Source: Dryococelus australis
Lineage: Eukaryota; Arthropoda; Insecta; Phasmatodea; Phasmatidae
Assembly (NCBI GenBank): GCA_029891345.1
Contig: CM057000.1
Span: forward strand, 131,738,163 to 131,802,162
Reading direction: 5' to 3'
DNA length: 64,000 bases
The notes beneath the pieces are model-generated. The model did no database searches and was not told the DNA's origin. It was given only the letters and a program-made list of their open reading frames with translations. The translations under genes were made by a program, and so were the position numbers. Below, piece after piece: positions 1 through 10,681 of the stretch (within the stretch, counting starts at the first letter, position 1; each line of letters begins with the position of its first letter).

Positions 1-53
1 GAATTCCCTATTACTTACATGTAGTAAGGAACAACCTCAATAAATAAGACACC

Positions 54-80
54 TTAAAGGCTGTTCACGTTAAAGTGAGA
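54..80 (+). repeat. possible degenerate MITE terminus
   Basis: The stretch reads GGCTGTTCACGTTAAAGTGA, close to the terminal repeat of the ~231-bp MITE family found at 9.2, 17.7, 19.1 and 37.3 kb (GGCTGTTCACGGTAAAGTGA). The match stops after about 20 bases and I see no partner end nearby. It may be a relic copy or chance. Confidence 0.25.
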
Positions 81-572
81 AATCTAGAAATAAACTTTTG
101 AGAAAAAAAAACCACTACCTGCAACTCCGTATGTATAACCATGTGTGTTACCGCACAGGCTGGGGATGAACACACCCACTTATGTTGGCAATTAAATTTG
201 AAAAGTAGTTCTAAGAAATAACGCTGTATTGCAAGTGTAATGTTTAAATTTATGGCTACTTAAGTTGTTTGAAGAGTATTTTATACAGTTTAAAGTAATT
301 ATTGGCGTAAAGATAATGTATTTACTGTAACTCATAATTATATTGTGTCATGTGATCGGTGCAACGGTCAAAACCAATGGCTTATTGTGGTTCCTTCATG
401 CTTGTTGCTTGGCTTTGCTTGTGTGGAGTGGTTGCGAGGCAAGCTACAAATTTGGAAGCTGGAAGTTGTTGTGTTTTAATATTTCTCATTTATTTTTCAG
501 CTTAACTGCAATCATCATTGTTGTATTATAGGTCGTATAGTGTTTAATTGTGTTGTGATTTTGTGTAAAGTC

Positions 573-733
573 ATGAGTTCCAGCAAACTACGTATGAATA
601 GTCAGTGTCAGGAAGACATTATAAATCTTGCCGAAAGTATTTATTCTTTAATTCGTCGAGGAGAGATGAAGCCATGCAAGGTCATTGAACAAGTTGCAGA
701 AATGATAAAAATTTCAACTGCAACTGTCCAGGG
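573..733 (+). CDS. putative first coding exon, helix-turn-helix domain (transposon-like)
   Basis: An ATG opens 53 codons, and the exon then meets a GTAAGT donor at 734 with two bases of a split codon left over. The peptide begins MSSSKLRMNSQCQEDIINLA and ends with a helix-turn-helix-like segment (VAEMIKISTATVQ). This layout resembles the N-terminal DNA-binding region of a family of arthropod proteins linked to DDE transposases, which also has an SxxCRE.IxNVY-like start followed by a small HTH. That assignment is from memory of the family. No downstream exon was found. It could also be a host gene exon or a domesticated transposase fragment. An upstream GTG at 540 lengthens the frame, but the ATG is preferred. 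Confidence 0.35.
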
Positions 734-739
734 GTAAGT

Positions 740-1405
740 GTAAATGTGTTTTTACGACGTGTTTCCCCAAACAGGTTTTACGACATGTTTTCCCCTCTTA
801 TCCCCAACACGTAATTGAAGTAAATCGTTGAAAAAGAACATGTAAGAATCAACAGTTAGGAAACGTGATACTATAAACGGAAAGTTAAATAGCAATAAAG
901 AAAGTAAATGAACAGCAGAAACGAGACTTTAATATATTAATGTGAATTTGCGAAGTACATGTTATATCCTAAGTTTGACAAATAATATAAAAAGTGATGT
1001 GTACTTATGTACCTATACCCATATATTTGACGTTTCTTTTAAATCTGTCTTGAGAATAACTGCAAAATTTGCCATCAATGAGAAAATGAGCGTTCAGCTG
1101 AGCAGTTAGTCATGGAGCACTAAGTATTATTCTCAGTGGTACGCTGGCACAAGCGGGTACGGAGACAACAAGAACTTTTATAATGGACTCTGAAAAAATT
1201 TTACCCTACCAGAAATTTTACTTGGAATTATTCTAGAATTGACATAAACTTTATTCCAATAGAATTATTACTTTTTTTTTCTTTCCATAATGCCATGCCG
1301 CCCCTTAAAAGTGCCAGTCTAGACCCGGGCCTAGTTTGTCCAATGGGAAATCTGGCTCTACCCTCTGTAAACATAAAATTATGACTAGATGTCACTACAA
1401 CCTCA
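740..1405. other. no gene seen
   Basis: AT-rich DNA between the HTH exon and the first Tc1 remnant. It holds a short duplicated phrase (cgtgtttccccaaacaggttttacgacatgttttcccc region, 756-797) and no supported coding signal. Confidence 0.5.
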
Positions 1406-1410
1406 ATTGC

Positions 1411-1426
1411 CGCTATAAAAGGAGGC
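1411..1426 (+). promoter_or_regulatory. TATA-box-like element upstream of Tc1 remnant
   Basis: CGCTATAAAAGGAGGC lies about 20 bases upstream of the point where transposase similarity starts. It fits a TATA box and is likely the fossil promoter of the Tc1-like element. Nothing shows that it is active. Confidence 0.4.
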
Positions 1427-1443
1427 AGAGTGCCTAATGTTGG

Positions 1444-1985
1444 TTAGTGCTATTAGATACTGGCAGAGTGAGTGGAGCAAGAGAGCTCAGTAACTTCGAA
1501 TGTGATGTAGTTATTGGTTGTCACATCAGTAAGCAATCCGTCACTGCCATTTTTACATTTCTCAAGTTGCCCAAGTTTACCATAGAGGATGTGATTGTAA
1601 AGTGGAAATGGGAAGGCACAACCAAACCAAGGCCAGATAGGCCACATGTGTTGACCGACAGGGACTGCCGAGCAATGAAGGTGGTACGGGAACACTGCAT
1701 GCCACCATGTGATACCATCACCCGTGAATTTCGCAGTGCCACTAATTGTGCAGCTAGCACCACGATTGTGCACCAGAAATTACAAGGACTGAGGTTCAAA
1801 GTTAAAGCACCTGCCTATAAAATACTAATTTTGCCTAACATGAAGCACCATGTTTGGTGAAATATGGACATCAGAGAGACATGATTTGAAGTGATGAATC
1901 ATGCTATACCATGTGACAGTCTGATGGGGAGGGTTTGGGTGTGGTGAATGCCAGGTAAACTCTACGTGCTGGCCTGTATACACTG
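1444..1985 (+). pseudogene. Tc1-like transposase remnant, copy 1
   Basis: The frame carries the N-terminal paired-like HTH and linker of a Tc1-family transposase. It shows the order ELSNFE..VVIGCHISKQSV, then DVIVKWKWEGTTKPRP.RP, then LTDRDCRAMKVV and TITREFRSATN, all typical of the DNA-binding half of the family. After a stop at 1858 the similarity goes on in broken frames to GRVWVWWMPGKLYVLACI (about 1928-1980), the segment that normally sits past the first catalytic Asp. The DDE core is missing or scrambled and the copy cannot encode a working transposase. It ends where the second element begins, suggesting insertion of copy 2 into copy 1 or a rearrangement. Confidence 0.8.
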
Positions 1986-2965
1986 ATATGACAAAAGTCA
2001 TGGGATAGCATTATGTAACTGAATGACTCGTGGAACCACCGCTGCAGAATGACGTTGCACGGCCTAAATCAGTCTCAGTTGTGAACATGTGGTCATGTCA
2101 TTCTGATTGACTGTTGTTTACATGCTCATGGCAAGACAATGTGATTTATCAGAGTTTGAATGGAGCATGATTGTAGGTGCCAGACAGATAGGACATTCAG
2201 TTTTAGAAGTTGTGGAGACCTTCAATATTTCTTGATCCACTGTGTCACGTGTGTACAGGCAACATCAAAATCAAGGGATTACGATCCACTGTGGACAATG
2301 CAGAGGCCGTCCAAAGTTACTTGATGTTCGTGAATGGCGGAGATTGGGTATAATTGTCAGTGCTAACAGAGCAGGAACACTTGCTCAAATCACAGCCACA
2401 TTCAATGCAGGTGTCAGACGTGTATCTAGCAGGTCTGTGCAATGTGCATTAGTTTCTATAGGATACGGAAGCAGAAGACCTGCCAGAGTGCCCCTGTTAA
2501 CAGCATGACACCGGGCACAACGCCTTACTTGGGCTCGTGAGGTTGCTAATTGGACCCTGGAGGACTGGAAACATGTGGCCTGGTCCAATGAGTCACGATA
2601 TAGGTTGTTTCGAGCTGATGGCAGGATTCAGGTATAGTGCAATTCAATAAAGCCATGGATTCCAGCTGTCAACGAGGCACAGTGCAGGCCGGTGATGGTT
2701 CCGTAATGGTATAGGGTGTGTTCATATGAGATGGGCTTGGTCCACTTGTCCATGTACCCACAAAACTCATGAATTAATTGGTCCTCTTGAAATACTATGG
2801 GCCCCTTAACACTGTGTGTTTCAGCATTACAATACTCCCTGCCATAAAGAACTGTCCGTTCATGAGTGGCTTGTGGCCAGCCCAAAGCCCCAAACTCAAT
2901 CCGACGGAACACTTCTGGGATGAACTTCTGGGTTAGCCCTGTATTAATGTCTGCTACTGGGAAGT
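1985..2965 (+). pseudogene. Tc1/mariner-type transposase remnant, copy 2
   Basis: The left edge reads TGACAAAAGTCATGGGATAG, like a Tc1/mariner terminal repeat. Transposase similarity follows from about 2128 (LSEFEWSMIVGARQIGHSVL), passes a stop near 2235, and continues through the second HTH and GRPKL linker (2242-2505). Beyond a second stop it resumes with AQRLTWAREVANWTLEDWKHVAWSNESRYRLF, which holds the first catalytic region with D changed to N (WSNESR instead of WSDESR). The C-terminal part, QHYNTPCHKELSVHEWL, also lacks the usual HDNA Asp. Several stops and lost catalytic residues make this a dead copy. It differs clearly from copy 1, so the two belong to separate Tc1 lineages. Confidence 0.75.
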
Positions 2966-3960
2966 ATAGCAAAGGGATACTTATAGGATAGCTTTTAAAT
3001 TCATACATTTTTCTCACTAAAATAAGTGTCTTCATGAAATCTTAACACCAAACACAATTGCCTTTTTACACTATTGAATTTTTGCACACAAATACTGAGA
3101 ATTTCTCTATTTACCACCTAGTGGCAGAAATCTGTTTTGTGCCAAACTCTCTTATAAGAAACCTCATTTTGTTTCCAACATGGGTAGAATAAAGCTTACT
3201 GAAAGGCATCTGTAACTGCCTGTCTCTTTCTATTTCTCTTCATCTCTCCCTCTTCAGTAAGCCAACTGATAAACCCAATGCTTAGTCTCACAAGAGCTGA
3301 CTGTTGGCAGCAAGTAATCTAGGAACCAGGAAAGAGTGAAGGTAGTGTATGTTGTTTCTAGCATGTGTAAATATTCAGTTCGCAATGAATCAAGCAAAAT
3401 TTTTTAAATATGCTGCAAAACATGTGCCACAACAATAAATATATATCACTTTCAGAAAAATAAACATAAAAAAGAGCTAAAAATATATGTTCATAATTAT
3501 TAATTTTAATGTTTTAAGAAAATGCAAATGCACTGCTGAAATATGTAACTTGCTAAAAATATTCTTTCAGAATAATTTTAAATAAATATTTTACTCTTAT
3601 TAACATTATTGAAATATACCAATCATTAATGTTTGCCTTAAGGCAGAAATACAATGGTGTCTAGCTGAGTATTGGACCTGACTGTACAATATGCAGAATT
3701 CATTTAAAACTAGTACAGTCAGGATCAATTTTACATGTACCTGATTTAATGAGGCCAAGAAATTTCACAAAGCCATTCTCAGGTAACATTACAAAATTAA
3801 AAACACTGGACGAAAAAATAAAAAATCCAGGACAAACATATACAAAATAGCACTAAAAATTGATAAAAAATAATGTTTGGTAATCCACAACGATTAAATA
3901 TATGCGTTATGGGGTTGCTACTCTTAATTGGTATGCTGCAATAAGGGAAAAAAAAGGGGG
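2966..3960. other. no gene seen
   Basis: AT-rich intergenic sequence. A short inverted pair (acctgactgtac near 3677 and gtacagtcagg near 3714) frames about 40 bases. No exon or transposon end is supported. Confidence 0.5.
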
Positions 3961-3966
3961 AGGGCA

Positions 3967-4046
3967 TGTGAGTAAGTGAACAGTTTTGTATGGCTCTTAA
4001 CATCGAGGTCTTGAAAGCTGAAGGGGGGAAGGGAGCGATGGCATGC
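3967..4046 (-). repeat. tRNA-derived SINE, 3' fragment
   Basis: On the minus strand this shares the 3' segment of the SINE family seen complete at 7.25 and 12.35 kb: the block around GGCTCTTAACATCGAGGTCTTG plus the GTGAGTAAGTGAA tail. The tRNA-like head is absent, as expected for a 5'-truncated insertion. Confidence 0.6.
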
Positions 4047-4599
4047 CACCTAGCATCGACACGCTTTGTTCTAAACTCACCCGCAAGTAAAACAACGAGG
4101 GTCAATAACAGCGCCAGTTACACATCCCACCTATCCTTCCATCCGCTCGTAATCTCGTGATTGCTTCATGATGTGTGCATGGTGTTTGGTTTCGAGTTTG
4201 GATTGTTTGGAATTAACTGAATCAATTGTTAGCGGGCTACCTACGCAGTGTTTAAAGGATTACAATTTTATTAAATTTTCAAATTTCTCTCTTACCCTTT
4301 TGTCTTAATGAGGACCTGTAGATGCATGATATCTGTGTGGTTCCTCTCGTGTTGTCTGTAATTGACTAAAGATAAAATACAGTCTACAGTGCTTGTAAAA
4401 TCCCTTCCCTCCCCTCAATGTGTTTTATGTACACATCTTAAATGTGGAAGTGTCAAACTGGGTCAAATTAAAAACCCGACGACTGAGGAAAAAGCGGAAT
4501 CTTCCACTGTAGAGGAAGTTGTTTCCTATTAAAAAGTTACGCAGCACTATATTTATAATATTTTTTTGATGTCAACTGGATGTCTTATATAGTCTAGGT

Positions 4600-4879
4600 C
4601 AGTGTGGTCCAACTGACGGCCCACAGGGAAATTTTGTCTGGCCCGTAATAGTACTTTGCTAAATGCCTTTAAAAAAATTCTCATGCATTTTCTGTCAACT
4701 CCCCATTATTTTAATATTTTTTCTACCCAATATTTAATTGACAATAATGTAACATTTTAATAGTGTAGAAATGAGATATTTGTAGGTACAATTTTAATAA
4801 TACTAAATAAATTTCTGGCCCATGACTGAAAAATAGTTAAATTTCTGGCCCGCAACTGAAAAATAGTTGGACCACACTG
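4600..4879. mobile_element. 280-bp hAT-type MITE with perfect 8-bp target duplication
   Basis: The ends are perfect 15-bp inverted repeats, CAGTGTGGTCCAACT at 4600 and its complement ending at 4879. They are flanked by identical octamers GTCTAGGT at 4592-4599 and 4880-4887. CAG-starting short terminal repeats with 8-bp duplications are the hallmark of hAT elements. No transposase is encoded, so this is a non-autonomous copy. Near the right end a ~30-bp unit (TTTCTGGCCC...CTGAAAAATAGTT) occurs twice in tandem, a possible sub-terminal binding repeat. The intact duplications suggest a fairly recent insertion. Confidence 0.9.
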
Positions 4880-5028
4880 GTCTAGGTGATCACTTCATTC
4901 TAAAGACGTCTGAATATTGTAATAAATTTATACATTTTTATAAAACCACTGATTTTCATGTAAAAAGTAAATGAAAATGGAATTTCACGGCTAACTCTGT
5001 GTGTGTGTCTATATTATATATATATATG

Positions 5029-5430
<402 letters not shown>

Positions 5431-5606
5431 AAATACAATTTCATTTTCGTGCATCCTGGTTACAAATTTCTTGCAAGGTAAAAAATTATAAATTTATGGA
5501 CTTATTACATGTGCTGTTAGTTATTTACATAAAATATTTATAAACTAAAAAAAAATGGGATTGTTGCCAACCTGCAACTGTTTAAACAGCCCTTCGCAGC
5601 TTCTAA

Positions 5607-5706
5607 AAGTCATTTGGGAGGAGGCATATGCAGTTTGTTTACAAAAACAGGAAGTCATATGTTGTTTGTTTACAAATACTGGCAGTTACATGGTGTTTGT
5701 TTGCAG
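5607..5706 (+). repeat. short minisatellite, about 35-bp unit, 3 copies
   Basis: Three successive variants of a CATATGnnGTTTGTTTACAAA unit, each followed by a variable ACAGGAAGT-like linker. The copies differ at several positions, so the array is old. Confidence 0.6.
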
Positions 5707-6453
5707 TCACCTTCAATGACAGTTCAGCTGTGGCGGAAGGATACATAGCCACCCAGATGCCATTGGCACTACTTTCCTAGAACTGTCAAATTTGAGACCA
5801 CTTATATGAAATGGACTAAGACTTACATGACAGTATTTCTTGGCACTTGATTGAATACAATTGCAGGAGATTGTTTTGTAAATGTCATGTCTTCGAACAC
5901 ATTTGGAAAATAAATAAATTGAAATCTTTTAAAGAACATTGAATTCAGTGAGATGATGAGAAAACCTATTGTTCACATAGGATATTATTGGAGAAGAAGA
6001 AGAAGAATAATGCACACACACACACACCCCTCTGGAGTTAGTGAAATATGGGCTTTCTTGAGTTTTTCATTTATGGAATAGTAACTGCAGAAATATAAAT
6101 GTAGCACTGGGGCCGATAATATTACTTCATATATCCAAATTTGACTATGATATGTTCGAGACTGGTATACCTGACAACTTTTGGTATTTTAGTTTTAAGT
6201 TACCCTATTAAATATTTAATTTCTAACAAGTTAATTTTTCTCACATTTATTTGTATTTTATTCAGTATTAGATACCATTTTGATTATTCTATGTAAAAGC
6301 AATTAGCCTAATATTGTGCCTTGCAATTCTCAAACGCCAGTTTACGCGCTGGCATGCAAGTAGGCTTGTAAACCCACTGCGTACCCACACATGAGTACAT
6401 GTGTGTACACACTTATACCTTACACACATACACACAAGTACACAAACACCTAC

Positions 6454-6599
6454 CTGTTTGGGCTTCTCCTGAGTCCCATGCTTGAAGTCTGTCTTCACCT
6501 TCCCTTCCTGCATCTTGTACACAGTGACTGGCTGCTTGAATATGGACGCTGTCTGACGAATGGGCGGGTACCAATGATGCATCATTCCTGATGCCTCGG
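6454..6599 (-). CDS. MBD2/3: MBD2/3 exon 3, with apparent 1-base insertion
   Basis: The acceptor (TTACAG, ending at 6600) and the donor (CAG/GTAGGTG at 6453) are both good. The exon encodes the segment just after the methyl-CpG-binding domain, recognisable by PPIRQTASIFKQPV, a near-invariant MBD2/MBD3 motif, and by the following KVKTDFKHGTQEKPKQ. Joined to exon 2 the first frame reads SRGIRNDASLVP, but the conserved motif is in the next frame. The switch falls in GTACCCGCCC (forward 6562-6571), which has one base too many. The exon is 146 nt as written; 145 nt would leave it ending in phase 0, the position where the family continues with LFWEK. Sequencing error, a real loss-of-function allele and a pseudogene all remain possible. 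Error is most likely because the rest of the gene is intact. Confidence 0.9.
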
Positions 6600-7249
6600 C
6601 TGTAACGTACAAAAATGTTTTGTGACAATAAGAGACGGGAAGGGAAAAAAATATGCCATGAACACAAGATTTACACATTTCTCTCAGGTAAAGATATCAG
6701 CATTTTACACAGAAAAACATCCAATGCATTAAACATAGTTCAAGAGACTGCTTAAAACAAAACATGTTCTGAAATCTTACGAACGTTGTCCGTTAAAAAA
6801 TGAAGTGCAAATAAATAATACTAGCAAACTCCAGCATAATAATGACAAGGACTCTTTTGCAACATAAAGTGATAAACGTACATACTGATGGGAGACAAAA
6901 AGCCATTGCTTCATTGAGGTATCTTTACGACCGTTGTTTACATTCCATGTTTAATTAGTTCATTTTCCAAGAACAGCTACAACACTTTTTAAACATGGAT
7001 AACATCTTTGTTTGTTACTAGGACTCATTTTTAATTAAAGCATATATAATTTTTAGTTTAAAATAATGTATTGTTTTCTATTCACTAATATCCCTGTGAA
7101 AAATTGTGGGGTACTTGTACTGCAAACTTATTAAAGCACCTTAAAAATTGGTTGCCATCATTAAGCCAGAATACACAACAGAAATTGATTTGCAGTGAAC
7201 ACAGGATAGTAGTCAGCTACAATTGAAACAGTAAAATTCCTTATTAACT

Positions 7250-7497
7250 GGGGGCCGCGGTGGCAGAGCGATTAGCATGCTCGCCTCCCATGGCCAACCG
7301 AATTCAATCACCAGCTGGGTCACAGGATTTTCTTAAGTGAGAATCGTACCGGACGATGCCGTTGGTCGAAGGGTTTTCTCGGGGATCTCCTGTTTCCCCC
7401 ACCCCTTCCTTCCGGCGCCACTCCATATTCACTTCAGTCACCCTCATCGGCTCTCAAGACCTAACTGTTAAGAGCCATCTTCACTCACTTCACTTCT
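7250..7497 (+). repeat. tRNA-derived SINE, full length
   Basis: The head reads GGGGGCCGCGGTGGCAGAGC, with a pol III A box (GTGGCAGAGCG) and a B-box-like GAATTCAATC about 45 bases on, as in a tRNA. A non-tRNA body follows (CGATGCCGTTGGTCGAAGGG, later CACTCCATATTCACTTCA and GGCTCTCAAGACCT), ending in a TCACTCACTTCACTTC tail. Related copies lie at 12.35, 20.37 and 36.1 kb, with a fragment at 3.97 kb. It carries no ORF of its own and would depend on a LINE for mobility. It sits in intron 2 of MBD2/3, close upstream of exon 3. Confidence 0.85.
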
Positions 7498-7499
7498 TT

Positions 7500-8140
7500 A
7501 TCAACTGGTCAGTGAAATACACGGAGCCGGCAATGGTTTCTCGTCACAAGTACCCTAAACAATTTGCAACTGGTAATAAGCATTCATTAGAAAACCCTTT
7601 CTTTCTCAATTATTATTAATATTTTAAACTTAGATAAAATTGGTTATGAAGTATTAAGTTTTGTTCTTAAAAAAATATTGCTTTCTACAGGTCAAGACAT
7701 GATAAATTTGAGAGAACTTATTGCACTCAAAGTCCTTGTAGTACTTTGACAGTACAACAGTAAATATCAAGCTGTAACTAACACAATACACCAGATTTTA
7801 TTATGAAACTCGTAACAGTTAAAATTTTAAACCATCAGAAATTCAGTGATTAGAGCTACTTTAGGATGGCTCGAGTCTCCTGTCCTGTGCCGAGTATTTT
7901 TCTTTCTCTTTAGTTCAATTCTCTAGGGAAATGTAAGAAACATGTATGAATGCAGCATTTATACAGTGAAGTATGTACCTACACAGCTGTAGATATTAAT
8001 TACTTCTTAGCAGATATATTTGAAGTGCATATACAGTATATTTGCTTGTCTCCTCACTTTTTTCCTTCTTGTAGCATCTTTTTAAGAAAACTGACACTTG
8101 TAATTTTTTTTTTATACTAAAAGTAAATTATAAGCTAAAG
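7500..8140. other. intron sequence, nothing recognised
   Basis: AT-rich sequence inside MBD2/3 intron 2 with no supported exon or repeat family. Confidence 0.5.
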
Positions 8141-8143
8141 ATG

Positions 8144-8365
<222 letters not shown>

Positions 8366-8518
8366 ACACTAGGGGTTAGTCCGTGACCATGTTTTCAGTA
8401 TCGCCACATGCCTAGAATAGTTACAATGTTACAAATTTTTGCTATCATACAAATACGGACTGGGGAAGAAGAAAAAAAATTATATATATATCAAATTAAC
8501 TCAACATTGGATATATTT

Positions 8519-8758
8519 CTATTCACTAAGCCACTGCGGCTCCCCTTGGAATCATTCTATCCACTGAGCAACTAAGGTCCCACTTGATATTTATCTATCC
8601 ACTGGGCCACTGCGGCCCCACTTGATATAGTTCTATCCACTAAGCCACTGCGGTCCCACTTGGATATAATTCTATCCACTAAGCCACTGCGACCCCACTT
8701 GGAATCGCTCTATCCACTGAGTCACTATGGCCCCACTTGGATCGCTCTAGCCACTGCA
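8519..8758 (-). repeat. minisatellite of pol III A-box-like units (about 38-40 bp, 6 copies)
   Basis: Read on the minus strand, each unit contains a version of GGGGCCGCAGTGGCTTAGTG GATAGA followed by a short AT-rich spacer and CCAAGT. The core TGGCTTAGTGG fits the tRNA A-box (TRGCNNAGYNGG) and resembles the head of the local SINE family. The array has six full units and a partial one, diverged at several sites. No B box follows any unit, so complete type 2 pol III promoters are not present. It looks like a tandem amplification of a tRNA or SINE 5' end. Confidence 0.75.
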
Positions 8759-9030
8759 AGACATTTAGATTAAACAAAAATTATATTCCATTACCTTTAT
8801 ATCTCTTCGCAATAATCTCTATGCATAATACAAAATTTTTCATAGGAAAAAGTAATTAAAAAATGAGTTTTTAGGGTAAAAGTTAATGATTGCGTAATCT
8901 GATCTTGCTGAAATTCGAACTTGACTTGTATTTTACCCTGAGGATTCGCTCTGCAAAATTTGAAGAACTTCTGTTGAGTTTCAAGAGACCTAGAGGTAAT
9001 AAAGACGTACAGACAGACAGAGATTGTCTA

Positions 9031-9033
<3 letters not shown>

Positions 9034-9124
<91 letters not shown>
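9034..9124. repeat. (AT)n microsatellite
   Basis: Near-perfect alternating AT of about 90 bases with one TATTATA phase break near 9091. Self-complementary, so it can extrude as a hairpin. Confidence 0.97.
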
Positions 9125-9127
<3 letters not shown>

Positions 9128-9154
9128 CAACCATTATTATAATACAACTCAATA

Positions 9155-9392
9155 TAAACTATTCATGGTAAAGTGAGCACTTTTTAAGGCCCTTCTAACA
9201 GGCAATAACCATTAATAAAATATATTTTATTGCAGCTTCAAACGTAACTTTTGTGAGTGGTGAAATGTATACATCGTGTTAATTAGTCACATGGCAATGT
9301 TTATGTTAACAAAGTGGCAGCACGATAGAAATCAACCGAAAGGAAAAATTCAGCAGGGCCTTAAAAAGTGCTCACTTTATCATGAATCGCCT
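9155..9392 (-). mobile_element. MITE copy A, TTCAC..GTGAGCAC family
   Basis: Inverted ends read CATGGTAAAGTGAGCACTTT on the left and AAAGTGCTCACTTTATCATG on the right, each backed by GGCCC-like sequence. Its interior, reverse-complemented, aligns with copy D at 37.3 kb (shared ATTAATAAACAC-like and ATATTTATTG-like blocks), so this copy is inverted relative to D. No coding capacity. Confidence 0.8.
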
Positions 9393-9532
9393 ATAAAAAG
9401 AAACATGTATCTACAACACTTAAATCCAATCTTTATTTGCACCAAGAGAAGTAATTTTTATTTTTTAAACAATCAATTAGCAGAGTAAAAATGAATTGAA
9501 CAGACTAACTTTGGCTGTAGGATTGTGGGGGA

Positions 9533-9548
9533 GGGGGGGGGGGGGGGG
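9533..9548 (+). repeat. G16 homopolymer
   Basis: Sixteen consecutive G, one of nine G or C runs of 13 or more bases in this window. Confidence 0.95.
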
Positions 9549-9775
9549 AACCCACAACCCAACAGCTTACAGCGTAAAAGTGGTTTTTAAAAGTAGTAAA
9601 CTGTACATTTGTCAATGGAAATTAATAACTGTTTCAATACAAAATAGAAGACATTTAAAATTAACATGGCAAAACTAAGTGTGTGCATAATATATGTGTG
9701 GACAAAGATCCATAACAAATACAAAGCCTCTTGCTATTATAAACATATTTCGTAAAGATAGTTGGGGTGGTGATA

Positions 9776-10679
9776 CAGTACACTCCCGCTTAATCGTGCT
9801 TCGCTTAACCGGTTTTCAGCTTATCGGTGCGGCGATCAGGCGATGCTGTGACGCATGTCATTTAACAAGCAGCGGTAAATTACGTCTAACCCTGTGCCGC
9901 GTAAGCTGATGCATATCTCTTTAAACTGTCAGCCTGTAACAGAGACCTGCGTGAGACATCCATTTCCGTCCATTGAGGCGCGTTGGATTCTGACTCATCT
10001 CACGCAGTGTCTGAAATGGGAGATTTTGTTGACAAAATGATCATACGACCCGATTTTGTATACAAAAATTGTGACGTTTCTGGTACCTAATTTAGTATTT
10101 GGTATTTTCTATCTAGCAGCGGATGTTAGCAAAAATACAAAACGAACACATGCGCGAATGTTTTATAAAACAAAAAATTGTTCATGTTATGCATGTTTTA
10201 AAAATCAGGTAACTGTTGTAAGTTGTTTATATATTTCGCAACCAATTTTTTTGAAGTCGTTATCACATAAATGATTATTTTCTTATTTATTACCGTATGC
10301 GCAGCATTCCAGTGATGACTGGTGACACACACACACATAAATTACGGATCGCTTATCCATCTCTTAGCGTCGCCCGCCCAACGCGCTGGCCTGGTGCCGG
10401 CGAAAGGCTGTGTATACTCAATGCGCCGTGAATTAACTACACTCGGTGCAACATAAATGTCAGTTAGAGTAGCATGCACTTTAAATTCTGCACATACAGT
10501 GCATGATTTGTGTTTGCTTTGAAATGTATAATATGTAGTGTGTTTTATCATGATTTTCGGAGCCAATATCACTGTTCCATTAATAGTAAAAATGTGTAAA
10601 TTCAATTATACGGGTTTTTAAATACGAATTCACTTATTTGTGTTTTCTCTGATTAACATGGTTCATCGGGAGTTTACTG
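9776..10679 (+). mobile_element. 904-bp pogo/Tigger-like non-autonomous element
   Basis: Bounded by TA on both sides (9774-9775 and 10680-10681). The terminal repeats are CAGTACACTCCCG at the left and the complement of CAGTAAACTCCCG at the right, one mismatch apart. CAGT-starting ends with TA duplications and a following TTAAnCG-like stretch are typical of pogo/Tigger elements. No transposase frame survives inside. An internal segment (10022-10165) has an inverted relative at 58.6 kb. The assignment to pogo rests on end sequence and TA only. Confidence 0.65.
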
Positions 10680-10681
10680 TA

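Noticed and set aside
7250-7330. Possible true tRNA gene
   Set aside because: A and B boxes are present, but the sequence does not fold into an acceptor stem and continues into a SINE body shared by several copies.
8519-8758. Regular 38-40-bp units as a CRISPR-like array
   Set aside because: Units are contiguous variants without unique spacers, in an intron-bearing animal genome.
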